NCBI RefSeq assembly: GCF_001661675.2
Contig: NZ_CP019602.1
Coordinates: 1,451,501 to 1,515,500 of the forward strand
Direction: 5' to 3'
Length of the DNA stretch: 64,000 nucleotides
Origin: Croceicoccus marinus
GTDB lineage: Bacteria; Pseudomonadota; Alphaproteobacteria; Sphingomonadales; Sphingomonadaceae
Positions 8,822-18,323 of the stretch are shown one piece after another (the first letter of the stretch is position 1; each line of letters opens with the position of its first letter). A program made the position numbers and the translations under genes. The notes beneath the pieces are model-generated. The model did no database searches and was not told the origin of the DNA. It saw only the letters and a list, made by a program, of their open reading frames with translations.

Positions 8822-9103
8822 GTGACTTCCGATTTCCACACACGGCACGACTGGCGCACGCTGGCGATCGCACTGACGATCTGGACCGGCCATTTCATCG
8901 TCGCCTGGCTGGCCAGCATCATCTTTCCCGACCAGCCCATCGCGCGCTGGATCGCCGCGGCCCTCACCGTGCTGTGCCTTGCGGCGCTCTACCTGTTGTG
9001 GTCGCGCAAGGCACGCCCGCCGCTTCGTTCGGTGGCCGGGCTGGGGATCGCGCTTTCCGCGGTAGGGGTCGCATACGGCACCCTCCCCGCGGTCATCGGC
9101 TAG
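8822..9103 (+). CDS. Small three-helix membrane protein at the end of the oxidase operon
   Basis: A GTG start at 8822 follows a GGGAGG ribosome site at the end of the subunit I/III gene; GTG 8816 is an alternative that overlaps it. The 93-residue product has three hydrophobic segments (TLAIALTIWTGHFIVAWLASII, IAAALTVLCLAALYLL, VAGLGIALSAVGVAYGTL) separated by short basic loops. No family is recognised with certainty. Its position directly after the catalytic subunit suggests an accessory subunit or assembly partner of the caa3 oxidase, comparable to the small subunit IV proteins of other haem-copper oxidases; this is inference from context. Confidence 0.65.
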   Translation: MTSDFHTRHDWRTLAIALTIWTGHFIVAWLASIIFPDQPIARWIAAALTVLCLAALYLLWSRKARPPLRSVAGLGIALSAVGVAYGTLPAVIG

Positions 9104-9104
9104 G

Positions 9105-10493
<1,389 letters not shown>

Positions 10494-10605
10494 GTTTCTT
10501 CTCCTGCTCGGCGGGTTCGGGGCGCCGACGGGCGGCGGCTCCGCCAATCTTCGTCCTGCCCGTCCAACGTGTTGACGCGCGGGTCGGTCCCGGATGGAAA
10601 AGGCT

Positions 10606-10630
10606 GGAACGTCTGTGCGCGTCAAACGTC
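10606..10630 (+). promoter_or_regulatory. Candidate EcfG-type (general stress) promoter
   Basis: GGAAC at 10606-10610, a 16-base spacer, then CGTC at 10627-10630. The alphaproteobacterial EcfG consensus is GGAAC, 16-17 bases, CGTT, so there is one mismatch. It lies about 35 bases before the ribosome site of the small hydrophilic gene at 10667 and would also serve the methyltransferase fusion downstream. Confidence 0.5.
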
Positions 10631-10666
10631 GGTCAGATAAGCAAACCGAAAACAGGAGGATGGCAA

Positions 10667-10846
10667 ATGGCCGACAACGACACCGACAACAGCAGGGACG
10701 GACTGCGTCCCGACCAGAAGCCCGCGAACCAGACCGGCGTGCAGAGCGGCAACGTGAAGCAGCGCAGCGGACACGAACCGAAGAACACCGATCTTGCGCG
10801 CGGAAGCGAGCCCGAGACCCGCGGATCGAGCCAGCAGCGGGGATGA
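10667..10846 (+). CDS. Small, very hydrophilic protein, 59 aa
   Basis: This short gene starts at ATG 10667, seven bases after a perfect AGGAGG ribosome site (10654-10659). The product MADNDTDNSRDGLRPDQKPANQ... has no hydrophobic core: it is almost all Asp, Asn, Gln, Lys, Arg, Gly, Ser and Thr, and is predicted to be disordered. Composition recalls small hydrophilic stress proteins, but no family is recognised. It is followed after 25 bases by the repair-methyltransferase fusion and preceded by an EcfG-like promoter, so a desiccation or general-stress role is a reasonable guess. An alternative ATG at 10660 is out of frame. Confidence 0.6.
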   Translation: MADNDTDNSRDGLRPDQKPANQTGVQSGNVKQRSGHEPKNTDLARGSEPETRGSSQQRG

Positions 10847-10871
10847 GAAGGTCCTGCCGGACGATCGTGTC

Positions 10872-12872
10872 ATGAACGATAGCGCAGACAAGGCGCAGGA
10901 TCGGGAAGACATGGTCCGGCTTCAGATAGCCGGCCGGGGGATCGAGGACGAGCGTGTGCTTTCAGCCATGCGCTCGGTCCCCCGGCACGCTTTTGTGCCC
11001 CATAATCTTGGCGAGTTCGCGTATCAGGACGGTCCCCTTCCCATCGGCGAGGGCCAGACGATATCGCAGCCCTATATCGTGGCCGCCATGATGGAAGCGG
11101 CACGGATCGAACGTGCCTCCAAGGTGCTGGAGATCGGTGCCGGCAGCGGATATGCCGCCGCCGTGGCGGGCAAGCTTGCCGCGCAGGTCATTGCTGTCGA
11201 ACGTCACCATACGCTCGTCAATTCCGCCCGCGAGCGGATGCGCGCACTTGGCTATCACAATGTCGATATCCGCGAAGGCGATGGATGTGATGGACTAGCC
11301 GAAGAAGCGCCCTTCGATGCCATTCTCGTGGCGGCGGGCGCTCCGGTCGTTCCCGAAAAGCTGAAGGAGCAGCTGAAAATCGGCGGGCGCCTGGTCATTC
11401 CCGTCGGTGACGAGCGGCTTCAGGAACTGCAGGTCATCCTGCGCGAAGGCGAAAACCGATATAGCGAAAAATCCATCGGCAAGGTGCGCTTCGTGCCATT
11501 GGTGGGGCAAGGCGCATGGCCCGATCCCGACGCAGCGGATGAGGAGCAGCCGGACAGTACACTGCCCGCGATGATCCGAAAGCAGTCTGTCCCCCTCCCC
11601 GATCCGCACGATCCCGACTTTGGCGCCGCATTCGATCGCTATGCCGACCGCAGGATCGTCCTGCTGGGCGAATCTAGCCACGGCACGCGCGAATTCTATC
11701 GCGCCCGGGCCGCCATCACGCGCCATCTGGTAGAGAAGCACGGATTCTCGATCGTCGCGGTCGAAGCCGACTGGCCCGATGCCGGCGCGATCGACCGCTT
11801 CATCCGCGACCGTCCGTCGCTCGACGGACGAGCGGAGCCCTTCGCACGCTTCCCTCGCTGGATGTGGCGCAATCCCGAAATCGCCGAACTGGCACGCTGG
11901 CTGCGCGACCGCAATCGTGGCCTCGACGAAGATTCGAAAACGGGTTTCTACGGCCTCGACCTCTATAACATGACCGCATCGATCGATGAGGTGCTGGCCT
12001 ATCTCGACCATGTCGATCCCGACGCAGCGGAAGTCGCGCGCGAGCGATACGGCTGCCTGACCCCATGGCAGCACGATCCCGCCAGCTACGGCCGGTCCGC
12101 CCTGTCGATGGGCTTCGCGCAATGCGAGAGCGACGTCGTGTCGCAGCTGACCCAGCTGCTGGAGCAAAGGCTGGAATACGAGGCTTCGGATGGCGCCTAT
12201 TTCCTGGATGCCGTGCAGAACGCGCGGCTGATCGCCAGTGCCGAGAAATATTATCGCATCATGTATTACGGCGGTAGCGAAAGCTGGAACCTGCGCGACA
12301 GCCACATGTGCGACACGCTCACCCATCTGCTCGACCATGGCGGGCCCGATGCCAAGGCGGTGGTATGGGCGCACAACAGCCATATCGGCGACGCGCGCGC
12401 GACCGAAATGGGGCGCAGCGGCGAACATAATCTGGGCCAGCTGTGCCGCGAACGCTTTGGCGATGATGTCGTGTCCATCGGCTTCGGCACGCACACCGGC
12501 ACGGTATCGGCGGCATCGCGCTGGGGCGGTGAGCGCGAGGTGAAGCGTGTCGCCCCCTCTCGCGAGGACAGCTATGAACATCAGTTCCATCTGTCGGGCT
12601 GCGACCGCTGCCTGCTGGATCTTGGGCCCTCGCTGTCCGCCGATCTGCGCAGTGCGCTGGAAAAGCCGCGGATCGAGCGCTTCATTGGCGTGATCTACCG
12701 GCCCGAGACCGAGCTGCTCAGCCATTACAGCGAAGCGGTCCTGACCGATCAGTTCGACGGCCTCGTATGGTTCGACACGACCACGGCCCTGGAACCCCTG
12801 CCCGAAAACCCCGTTAGCTTGGATGACGACGCAGCGGGGGCGGTGCCGGACACCTTTCCCTTCGGCGTCTGA
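10872..12872 (+). CDS. Protein-L-isoaspartate O-methyltransferase fused to an erythromycin-esterase-like domain
   Basis: The 666-residue product has two domains. Residues 1 to about 210 match protein-L-isoaspartate methyltransferase (PCMT): SVPRHAFVP, the GQTISQPYIVAAM segment, and the SAM-binding motif VLEIGAGSGYAAAVAGKLA; this repairs isomerised aspartates in aged proteins. Residues from about 230 match the erythromycin esterase family: LLGESSHGTREFYRARAAITRHL with the conserved Glu and His, then VAVEADWPDA and HNSHIGDARATEMG. Proteins with this second domain are mostly not proven macrolide esterases. The earlier in-frame start at 10794 overlaps the 59-residue gene; ATG 10872 begins at the PCMT N-terminus and is preferred. 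It probably sits in one transcript with the small gene upstream. Confidence 0.88.
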   Translation: MNDSADKAQDREDMVRLQIAGRGIEDERVLSAMRSVPRHAFVPHNLGEFAYQDGPLPIGEGQTISQPYIVAAMMEAARIERASKVLEIGAGSGYAAAVAGKLAAQVIAVERHHTLVNSARERMRALGYHNVDIREGDGCDGLAEEAPFDAILVAAGAPVVPEKLKEQLKIGGRLVIPVGDERLQELQVILREGENRYSEKSIGKVRFVPLVGQGAWPDPDAADEEQPDSTLPAMIRKQSVPLPDPHDPDFGAAFDRYADRRIVLLGESSHGTREFYRARAAITRHLVEKHGFSIVAVEADWPDAGAIDRFIRDRPSLDGRAEPFARFPRWMWRNPEIAELARWLRDRNRGLDEDSKTGFYGLDLYNMTASIDEVLAYLDHVDPDAAEVARERYGCLTPWQHDPASYGRSALSMGFAQCESDVVSQLTQLLEQRLEYEASDGAYFLDAVQNARLIASAEKYYRIMYYGGSESWNLRDSHMCDTLTHLLDHGGPDAKAVVWAHNSHIGDARATEMGRSGEHNLGQLCRERFGDDVVSIGFGTHTGTVSAASRWGGEREVKRVAPSREDSYEHQFHLSGCDRCLLDLGPSLSADLRSALEKPRIERFIGVIYRPETELLSHYSEAVLTDQFDGLVWFDTTTALEPLPENPVSLDDDAAGAVPDTFPFGV

Positions 12873-12944
12873 ACGCATCATCGACCGCCACCACCATGCA
12901 GGAGGGACCGCCATCTCGTCCGCCGAAAGCCAACAGCGCCAGCC

Positions 12945-12964
12945 AGCAATATTGCCATATTGCT
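12945..12964. promoter_or_regulatory. Inverted repeat just before the ZIP gene
   Basis: AGCAATAT (12945-12952), four bases TGCC, then ATATTGCT (12957-12964): perfect 8-base arms ending one base before ATG 12966. It could be an operator for a metal-responsive repressor, or a hairpin over the translation start. The regulator is not identified. Confidence 0.4.
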
Positions 12965-12965
12965 G

Positions 12966-13700
12966 ATGGAGGGCGAGCTTTCCCTGGTCCAGGTCCTGTT
13001 GCTTGCGCTGCTGCCCACCCTGGGCACGGTGCTGGGCGTGCTGCTGGCGGAATGGCGCAGGCCCCCCGGATGGCTGACAGGCGGCGCGCTGCACATGGCG
13101 GCGGGCCTGGCGACGGCGGTCGCCGCGATCGAGCTGATCCCCCGCTCTCAGGACCGGACCGAGACCTGGATCATTGCAATCGCGCTGCTCGTCGGTGCCT
13201 GCGTTTCGCTGGGCTTCTATCGCATATCGCTGCGGATGCAGGGCGGGGCGAACGGCCATTCGCTGATCTGGGGCGCCTATACCGCGATCGCCATCGACCT
13301 GTTCAGCGACGGGCTGATGACCGGCGGCGGCAGCGCGGTCGAGGGGGATCTGGGCGTGCTGCTAGCGGCATCGCAGGTGGTCGGAAATCTGCCGGGCGGC
13401 TTCGCCATTACCGCCGGGTTCCGCCATGCCGGCTTCGACCGGGACAAGCGGCTGAAGGCGGCGCTGTCCTATCCGATCGTGCCGGTGATCGGGGCCGCCG
13501 TCGGTTTTCTAGCGCTGAACGGCGCGGGCGACATGCTGACCGGCTTCGTGCTGGCGCTGTTCGCGGGTCTGCTGATCACCGCCACGGTCGAGGATCTGGT
13601 TCCCGAGGCGGACCAGCTCGGCGCCCCGCGGCGTATCTCGAGCCCTTCCTTTGCAGTCGGCTTCGTCCTGCTGCTAATGATGTCGGCCTATCTGGCCTGA
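12966..13700 (+). CDS. ZIP-family metal transporter
   Basis: The 244-residue product has about eight hydrophobic helices. Helices near residues 50 and 110 carry HMAAGLATAVAAIELIP and AIAIDLFSDGLMTGG, which match helices IV and V of ZIP proteins where conserved polar residues line the metal path; QVVGNLPGGFAITAGFR follows. ZIP carriers bring divalent metals such as zinc or iron into the cytoplasm. The second metal site appears as Asp rather than His in AIDLFSDG, so the metal cannot be named. ATG 12966 is used; TTG 12960 would add two residues. An inverted repeat overlaps the translation-start region, but no strong ribosome site is visible. Confidence 0.72.
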   Translation: MEGELSLVQVLLLALLPTLGTVLGVLLAEWRRPPGWLTGGALHMAAGLATAVAAIELIPRSQDRTETWIIAIALLVGACVSLGFYRISLRMQGGANGHSLIWGAYTAIAIDLFSDGLMTGGGSAVEGDLGVLLAASQVVGNLPGGFAITAGFRHAGFDRDKRLKAALSYPIVPVIGAAVGFLALNGAGDMLTGFVLALFAGLLITATVEDLVPEADQLGAPRRISSPSFAVGFVLLLMMSAYLA

Positions 13701-13721
13701 CCCCCAACCGGAGCCGCTGCC

Positions 13722-14327
13722 TTGAACAAGACCGACACCCAGACCGAGATCCACGGCGCCTGCGACATCCTGGACCGTCTGCGCGATCTTGCGCAGGACG
13801 AGGACGACGTGCCCATCGGCGACGTGATCGAGGCGATGGGAGCGCGCAGCTTCGGGCCGTTCATCATGCTGCCCGCGCTGATCGAATTGTCGCCGCTGGG
13901 CGCGATCCCGGGCATTCCGACCTTCCTTGCGCTGACCATCGCGCTGACTGCCGCGCAGATGCTGCTGGGGCGCGACCACTTGTGGCTGCCCGGCTTTATC
14001 GAGAACCGGTCGGCCAGCAGCCAGCGCGTGCTGAAAGCGACCGACAAGCTGCGCCCGATCGCCGAATGGATGGACCGCTGGTTCCATGGGCGCATGACGC
14101 GCTTTGCGAGCGGACCCTTCCCCCGGATCGCGGCAGGCTGCGGCATCGCACTGACGCTGACCGTGCCGCCGCTTGAGTTCATTCCATTCGCGAGTTCCGC
14201 CCCGATGCTGGCCATCGCCGCCTTTGGCCTGGCGCTGATCGTGCGCGACGGATTGCTGATGCTGATCGCGGGCGGATTGACGGTGGCGGCCATCGTGGTG
14301 GGGACCATGCTGGCCAGCGGGGGATAA
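13722..14327 (+). CDS. exoD: ExoD family membrane protein (exopolysaccharide synthesis)
   Basis: The product of 201 residues matches the ExoD family, named from a Sinorhizobium meliloti gene needed for exopolysaccharide and alkaline tolerance. Typical segments are VPIGDVIEAMGARSFGPFIMLPALIELSPLGAIPGIPT near residue 30 and FIENRSASSQRVLKATDKLRPIAEWMDR near 95, followed by two or three C-terminal hydrophobic helices. The start is a TTG at 13722 with a weak CGGAG site nine bases upstream; no ATG precedes the conserved region. The ZIP gene ends 21 bases upstream, so both may share a transcript. The biochemical activity of the family is not known. Confidence 0.85.
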   Translation: MNKTDTQTEIHGACDILDRLRDLAQDEDDVPIGDVIEAMGARSFGPFIMLPALIELSPLGAIPGIPTFLALTIALTAAQMLLGRDHLWLPGFIENRSASSQRVLKATDKLRPIAEWMDRWFHGRMTRFASGPFPRIAAGCGIALTLTVPPLEFIPFASSAPMLAIAAFGLALIVRDGLLMLIAGGLTVAAIVVGTMLASGG

Positions 14328-14400
14328 GCGTCCCGCCGGGGAGCCGCAACGCCTCGCCCGGCGTGGGCACCGCCCTGCCCTGACCCGCCCGTCCGCGGCC

Positions 14401-14425
14401 GGACCAAGATCGCGCCGCACACGTT
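14401..14425 (+). promoter_or_regulatory. Candidate EcfG-type promoter before the SDR gene
   Basis: GGACC at 14401-14405, a 16-base spacer, then a perfect CGTT at 14422-14425; one mismatch from the EcfG consensus. The ATG of the SDR gene follows 23 bases later, after an AAGGAG ribosome site. Confidence 0.45.
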
Positions 14426-14447
14426 GAACTGGCAAAAGGAGACTTCC

Positions 14448-15299
14448 ATGACCCAGACAACCGAAATGATCCACGAAGACAATCTTCCCGGCCACGAATC
14501 CGCGCTGGATCGCAAGCCGCAATGGCAGCCGCGCTATCCAGGATCGGGCCGGCTGAAGGGCAAGACCGCCATCGTGACCGGAGCCGACAGCGGCATCGGC
14601 CGCGCCGTCGCCGCACTCTATGCGCGCGAAGGGGCCAATGTGGCGATCGTATATCTGCTGGAGGATGACGATGCGGAGAAGACACGCGCCATCGTCGAGG
14701 ACGAAGGCAGCGAAGCCATCTGCATCAAGGCCGACATCGGCTCGCAGAAGATGTGCCAGAAGATCGCCGACCAGGTGATCGAGCGGTTTGGCGCGATCGA
14801 CATATTGGTGAACAACGCGGGCGAGCAGCACCCGGACGACGACATCACCGACATTACCGAGGAACAGCTGCGCCGCACGTTCCAGACCAATATCTTCGGC
14901 ATGTTCTTCATGACGCAGGCGGTCCGCCCGCATCTGAAATCCGGATCGGCCATCGTCAATTGTACCAGCGTGACCATGTACAAGGGCAGCTGGTCACTGC
15001 TGGACTACAGTTCGACCAAGGGCGCGATCACGGCATTCACGCGTTCGCTCAGCGAGAACCTTGTGGGCGACGGAATCCGCGTGAACGCGGTCGCGCCTGG
15101 CCCGATCTGGACCCCCCTCAACCCCTGCGGCGGAGCGGACGAGGAAAAGCTGAAGCATTTCGGCGAAAGCACGCCCATCGGCCGCGCGGGCGAACCGAAC
15201 GAGGTTGCGCCTTCCTTCCTGTTCCTGGCCTGCGAGGATTCGAGCTATATGAGCGGGCAGGTGCTGCACCCCAACGGTGGTATCATCGTCAACGGATAG
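14448..15299 (+). CDS. SDR family oxidoreductase (YhdF/YdaD general-stress type)
   Basis: The ATG at 14448 follows AAGGAG and gives 283 residues; an in-frame start at 14424 is not preferred. The N-terminal 40 residues (LPGHESALDRKPQWQPRYPGSGRLKGK) are the extension characteristic of the YhdF/YdaD-like 'glucose dehydrogenase-like' SDRs of stress regulons. NAD(P) motif TGADSGIGRAVA, the NNAG motif, catalytic Ser in NCTSVTMYKGS and the YSSTKGA Tyr-Lys pair are intact. The substrate is unknown. A putative EcfG promoter lies upstream. It converges on ligD, with 13 bases between stop codons. Confidence 0.88.
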   Translation: MTQTTEMIHEDNLPGHESALDRKPQWQPRYPGSGRLKGKTAIVTGADSGIGRAVAALYAREGANVAIVYLLEDDDAEKTRAIVEDEGSEAICIKADIGSQKMCQKIADQVIERFGAIDILVNNAGEQHPDDDITDITEEQLRRTFQTNIFGMFFMTQAVRPHLKSGSAIVNCTSVTMYKGSWSLLDYSSTKGAITAFTRSLSENLVGDGIRVNAVAPGPIWTPLNPCGGADEEKLKHFGESTPIGRAGEPNEVAPSFLFLACEDSSYMSGQVLHPNGGIIVNG

Positions 15300-15312
15300 G
15301 CGGCCCACCGCG

Positions 15313-17841
15313 CTAGATATCGGGCAGGGCCTGGTCGGCGAACCCCCACCCGGCCAGCGTCTTGCCCGATGCGCGTTTCAGCAGTTCGTCAGCATCGCCG
15401 ATTGTCCAGCGATGTGCATTGTCGATGTTCTTCAGCTCGTTCCAGCCGATGGGCGCGGCCACGGGCGCACCGCTGCGCGCACGCGCCGAATAGGGCAGCA
15501 CCGCCGTGCTGCCGCGCTGGTTGCGCAGCCAGTCGATGAAGATCCGCCCCTTGCGCTTGGCCTTGCTCATGGTCGCGACGAAGCGGTCGGGCTCGGCCAC
15601 GCTCAGCGCCTCGGCGAAACGGCGGGCGAAGTCCTTGTGCGCGGCCCAGTCGTGGCCGGTGGTCAGCGGCACCACGACATGCACGCCCTTGCCGCCCGAC
15701 AGCATGGCAAAGCTGACAAGGCCGATGTCGGCAAGCCGCGCGCGAATATCCTGCGCGGCGGTCTTCACCGCATCGAAGTCCAGCCCCTCGTCGGGGTCGA
15801 GGTCGAAGATCATCCGGTCGGGCGCCTCGACATCGGAGGTACGGCTGCCCCATCCGTGGAACTCGATCGTGCCCATCTGCACGCATTGCAGGATGCCGCG
15901 CGCATCCTCGACATAGAGGTAATCCTCGGTCCCGCCGTCCTTTTCGGCGATGGGGACATGGCGGACCGCATCGCCAAAGCCGCCGCTGTCGTGCTTCTGG
16001 AAAAAGCATTTCTTCGCCCGCCCCTGCGGACAGCGCACAAGGCTGACCGGGCGCCTGGCGGCAAAGGGCAGCATGATGCCGGCAACCGCCCGGTAGTAAT
16101 CGGCCAGCTCGCCCTTGGTCTGGCCGGAATCGGGAAACACCACGCGGTCGCGGCTTGAAATCTCGACCTCGTTTTCCACCAGCGGAGCCTTGGCGGGTTT
16201 TTCCGGGGTAACCTCGTCCGCGTCCTTGTCGGATCGCAAGCCAAGAAAGCTGCCGTGGCGCACATTGCCGTCCGCAGTGAATTCGGCGAACGCGATCTCG
16301 GCGACCAGTCTGGGGGTGAGCCAGGTGACGCCCCTGCTCGACGGTTTGTCGACTTCGGCGGGCGGGGTCTTGCGTTCCAGCCGCTTCATCCTGCCCGTCA
16401 GCATGTCGAGATCGTCGCCCGAAAAGCCGGTGCCGACATTGCCCTTGTAGACCAGCTCGTCGCCCTCGTTCTGGGCCAGCAGCAAGGATGCGAACGGGCG
16501 TCCCTTGGCGCTGCTCTTCTTCCAGCCGATCACGACGAATTCCTGCCGCCGGGTGCATTTGATCTTCAGCCAACCCTTGCTGCGTGCATGGCGATAGGGG
16601 GCGTCGATCTTTTTCGAGATGACCCCTTCCTGCCCCGCCTTGCACATCGCGTCGTACAGCTTCTCGCCCGCACCGATGACATGGTCGGCAACGTGAATCG
16701 GCGGCGCGGCATCGGCCAGCAGCGCCTCCAGCCGTTCCTTGCGTTCGATATTGGTCAACGCCGCTAGGTCTTCGCCGTTCAATTCCAGCAGGTCGAAGGC
16801 GTGGAACTGCAGCGCATCGTCCGCGCCCTGCGATCCGTGCCCGCGCTTCAGCACCTGCTGCAATGTAGAGAAATCGGGATTGCCCTTGCCATCGGTCGCG
16901 ACAATCTCTCCGTCGATCAGGCAAGGCGGCAGGTCGAGAGCGGCGAGCACCCCGACCAGCGGAGCGAACTTGTCGGTCCAGTCCTTGCCGCTGCGGGTAT
17001 AGACACGCACCTCGTCGCCTTTCGCAGCCACCATGGCGCGGTAGCCGTCGAATTTTATCTCATGCATCCAGCCATTTCCCGCTGGCACGTCGTCGACCAG
17101 CATCGCCAGTTGAGGTTTCCGAAATTCCGGCAGTTTGGCGGCCGACTTGGCGGCACGTTTGCGAGCCGGTTTCGCCTTGACCGCATTGCGCTGAGAAGCC
17201 TTTTTCATCTGCGCGGCGAATGCATCGCCGCTCTTGTCCTCCAGCAAATATTCGCCCTTCTTGTCGGCCTCGATCTCCGCCATCGATCGCCCGGTCAGCA
17301 CGCTGGTCAATTCGCGCTCGACCAGCGCGTCGCCCTCTTCGGCGAATTCATCGTCCAGCTTGCGCAGCAGCCAGTTTTCCCGCTTTTCTCCCGGCTTTTT
17401 CTTCAGCCTTATCAACAGCCATTCCCCCTTCATCCGCTCGCCATGCAGGATGAAATGCAGATGCCCCTTCTCGATGTCCCTGGCGCTCTTGCCTTCGATC
17501 GGGGCCCAGGTCCCCCTATCCCAAAGCATGACCGTGCCGCCGCCATATTCATCCTTGGGGATCGTCCCTTCGAAGGTGCCGTAGGAGATCGGGTGATCCT
17601 CTGTCCGAACGGCCAGCCGCTTGATGTCGGTGTCGGGCGACGGTCCCTTGGTGACGGCCCAGCTTTTATAGACGCCGTCCATTTCCAGCCGCAGGTCCCA
17701 GTGCAGGCGGGTCGCGTCGTGCTTCTGCACGACGAATTTCGCCTCGCCCTTCGCCTTGACCGCCTCTCCGCGCGGTTCGGGCGTCTTCGCGAAGTCGCGC
17801 TTCGCGTTATATTCGGCGAGGGGGTCAGTCCTTGTCGTCAT
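15313..17841 (-). CDS. ligD: LigD, multifunctional ATP-dependent DNA ligase of non-homologous end joining
   Basis: The 842-residue protein has the three LigD domains in order: a 3'-phosphoesterase (about 30-190, with QKHDATRLHWDLRLE and the GGGTVMLWD segment), an ATP-dependent ligase (about 235-530, nucleotidyl lysine in MHEIKFDGYRAMV) and a primase-polymerase (about 560-842, with FDLDPDEGLDFD metal-binding acidic residues and LSGGKGVHVVVPL). It processes, fills and seals double-strand breaks brought together by Ku. It is the last gene of a Ku-MgtC-LigD transcript and overlaps the MgtC-like gene by 17 bases, which implies co-translation. Confidence 0.95.
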   Translation of the reverse strand: MTTRTDPLAEYNAKRDFAKTPEPRGEAVKAKGEAKFVVQKHDATRLHWDLRLEMDGVYKSWAVTKGPSPDTDIKRLAVRTEDHPISYGTFEGTIPKDEYGGGTVMLWDRGTWAPIEGKSARDIEKGHLHFILHGERMKGEWLLIRLKKKPGEKRENWLLRKLDDEFAEEGDALVERELTSVLTGRSMAEIEADKKGEYLLEDKSGDAFAAQMKKASQRNAVKAKPARKRAAKSAAKLPEFRKPQLAMLVDDVPAGNGWMHEIKFDGYRAMVAAKGDEVRVYTRSGKDWTDKFAPLVGVLAALDLPPCLIDGEIVATDGKGNPDFSTLQQVLKRGHGSQGADDALQFHAFDLLELNGEDLAALTNIERKERLEALLADAAPPIHVADHVIGAGEKLYDAMCKAGQEGVISKKIDAPYRHARSKGWLKIKCTRRQEFVVIGWKKSSAKGRPFASLLLAQNEGDELVYKGNVGTGFSGDDLDMLTGRMKRLERKTPPAEVDKPSSRGVTWLTPRLVAEIAFAEFTADGNVRHGSFLGLRSDKDADEVTPEKPAKAPLVENEVEISSRDRVVFPDSGQTKGELADYYRAVAGIMLPFAARRPVSLVRCPQGRAKKCFFQKHDSGGFGDAVRHVPIAEKDGGTEDYLYVEDARGILQCVQMGTIEFHGWGSRTSDVEAPDRMIFDLDPDEGLDFDAVKTAAQDIRARLADIGLVSFAMLSGGKGVHVVVPLTTGHDWAAHKDFARRFAEALSVAEPDRFVATMSKAKRKGRIFIDWLRNQRGSTAVLPYSARARSGAPVAAPIGWNELKNIDNAHRWTIGDADELLKRASGKTLAGWGFADQALPDI

Positions 17842-18319
17842 GGGTTTTCTGCTCCAGCCGCCGTTCTTCCTTGCCGAACTTGTTCTCGACCGTGCGCAGC
17901 AGGGTGATGATGGCCAGGCTGGTCACGCTTAGCACGGCGACCAGAGGCCATTGTGCAGCCCCGCAAGCGATGCCCACGATCGTCGCAAGCCACAGATGCG
18001 CGGCGGTGGTCAAATTGTGGATGCGGCCCCTGCTGAACACGATCAGCCCCGCACCGATGATCCCGATGAAGGCGCCCGCCGCCTCGAACAGGCGCAGCGG
18101 ATCCATGCGCTGCCCGTCAAGCTGGTGGTACAGCGCCATGATCGAGATCACCATCGCCGCGGAAGAGACGCAGATCAGCCCATGGGTGCGCATACCGGCG
18201 GCATGGCCGCGCCATTCCCGGTCCAGCCCCAGCAACAGCCCCAGTATCGACGCGACCCCGAGGCGGGAGATCATGTCCCACCCCATCCATTGAAGGGGCG
18301 TTGCGGCGTTCAGTTCCAT
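17825..18319 (-). CDS. MgtC/SapB family membrane protein
   Basis: ATG 18319 gives 164 residues. The first half is the MgtC/SapB N-terminal domain: [40 protein letters not shown], with the family LGLDRE and RTH segments, followed by [14 protein letters not shown] and two further helices. The cytoplasmic tail is basic and charged ([15 protein letters not shown]). Family members influence Mg2+ homeostasis, ATP synthase or survival under stress; which of these applies is unknown. It sits between ku and ligD with four bases to the former and a 17-base overlap with the latter, an unusual place for this family. A longer in-frame start overlaps ku and is not favoured. Confidence 0.85.
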   Translation of the reverse strand: MELNAATPLQWMGWDMISRLGVASILGLLLGLDREWRGHAAGMRTHGLICVSSAAMVISIMALYHQLDGQRMDPLRLFEAAGAFIGIIGAGLIVFSRGRIHNLTTAAHLWLATIVGIACGAAQWPLVAVLSVTSLAIITLLRTVENKFGKEERRLEQKTHDDKD

Positions 18320-18323
18320 GGCG

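Noticed and set aside
6216..8873. Long minus-strand open frame of 885 codons opposite the fused oxidase subunit I/III
   Set aside because: The product is almost only His, Arg, Gln, Asp and Gly with no hydrophobic core; it is a high-GC antisense shadow of a gene with intact catalytic motifs.
11295..13259. Minus-strand open frame of 654 codons opposite the PCMT fusion and ZIP gene
   Set aside because: It crosses two genes with recognised domains on the plus strand and shows no motifs of its own.
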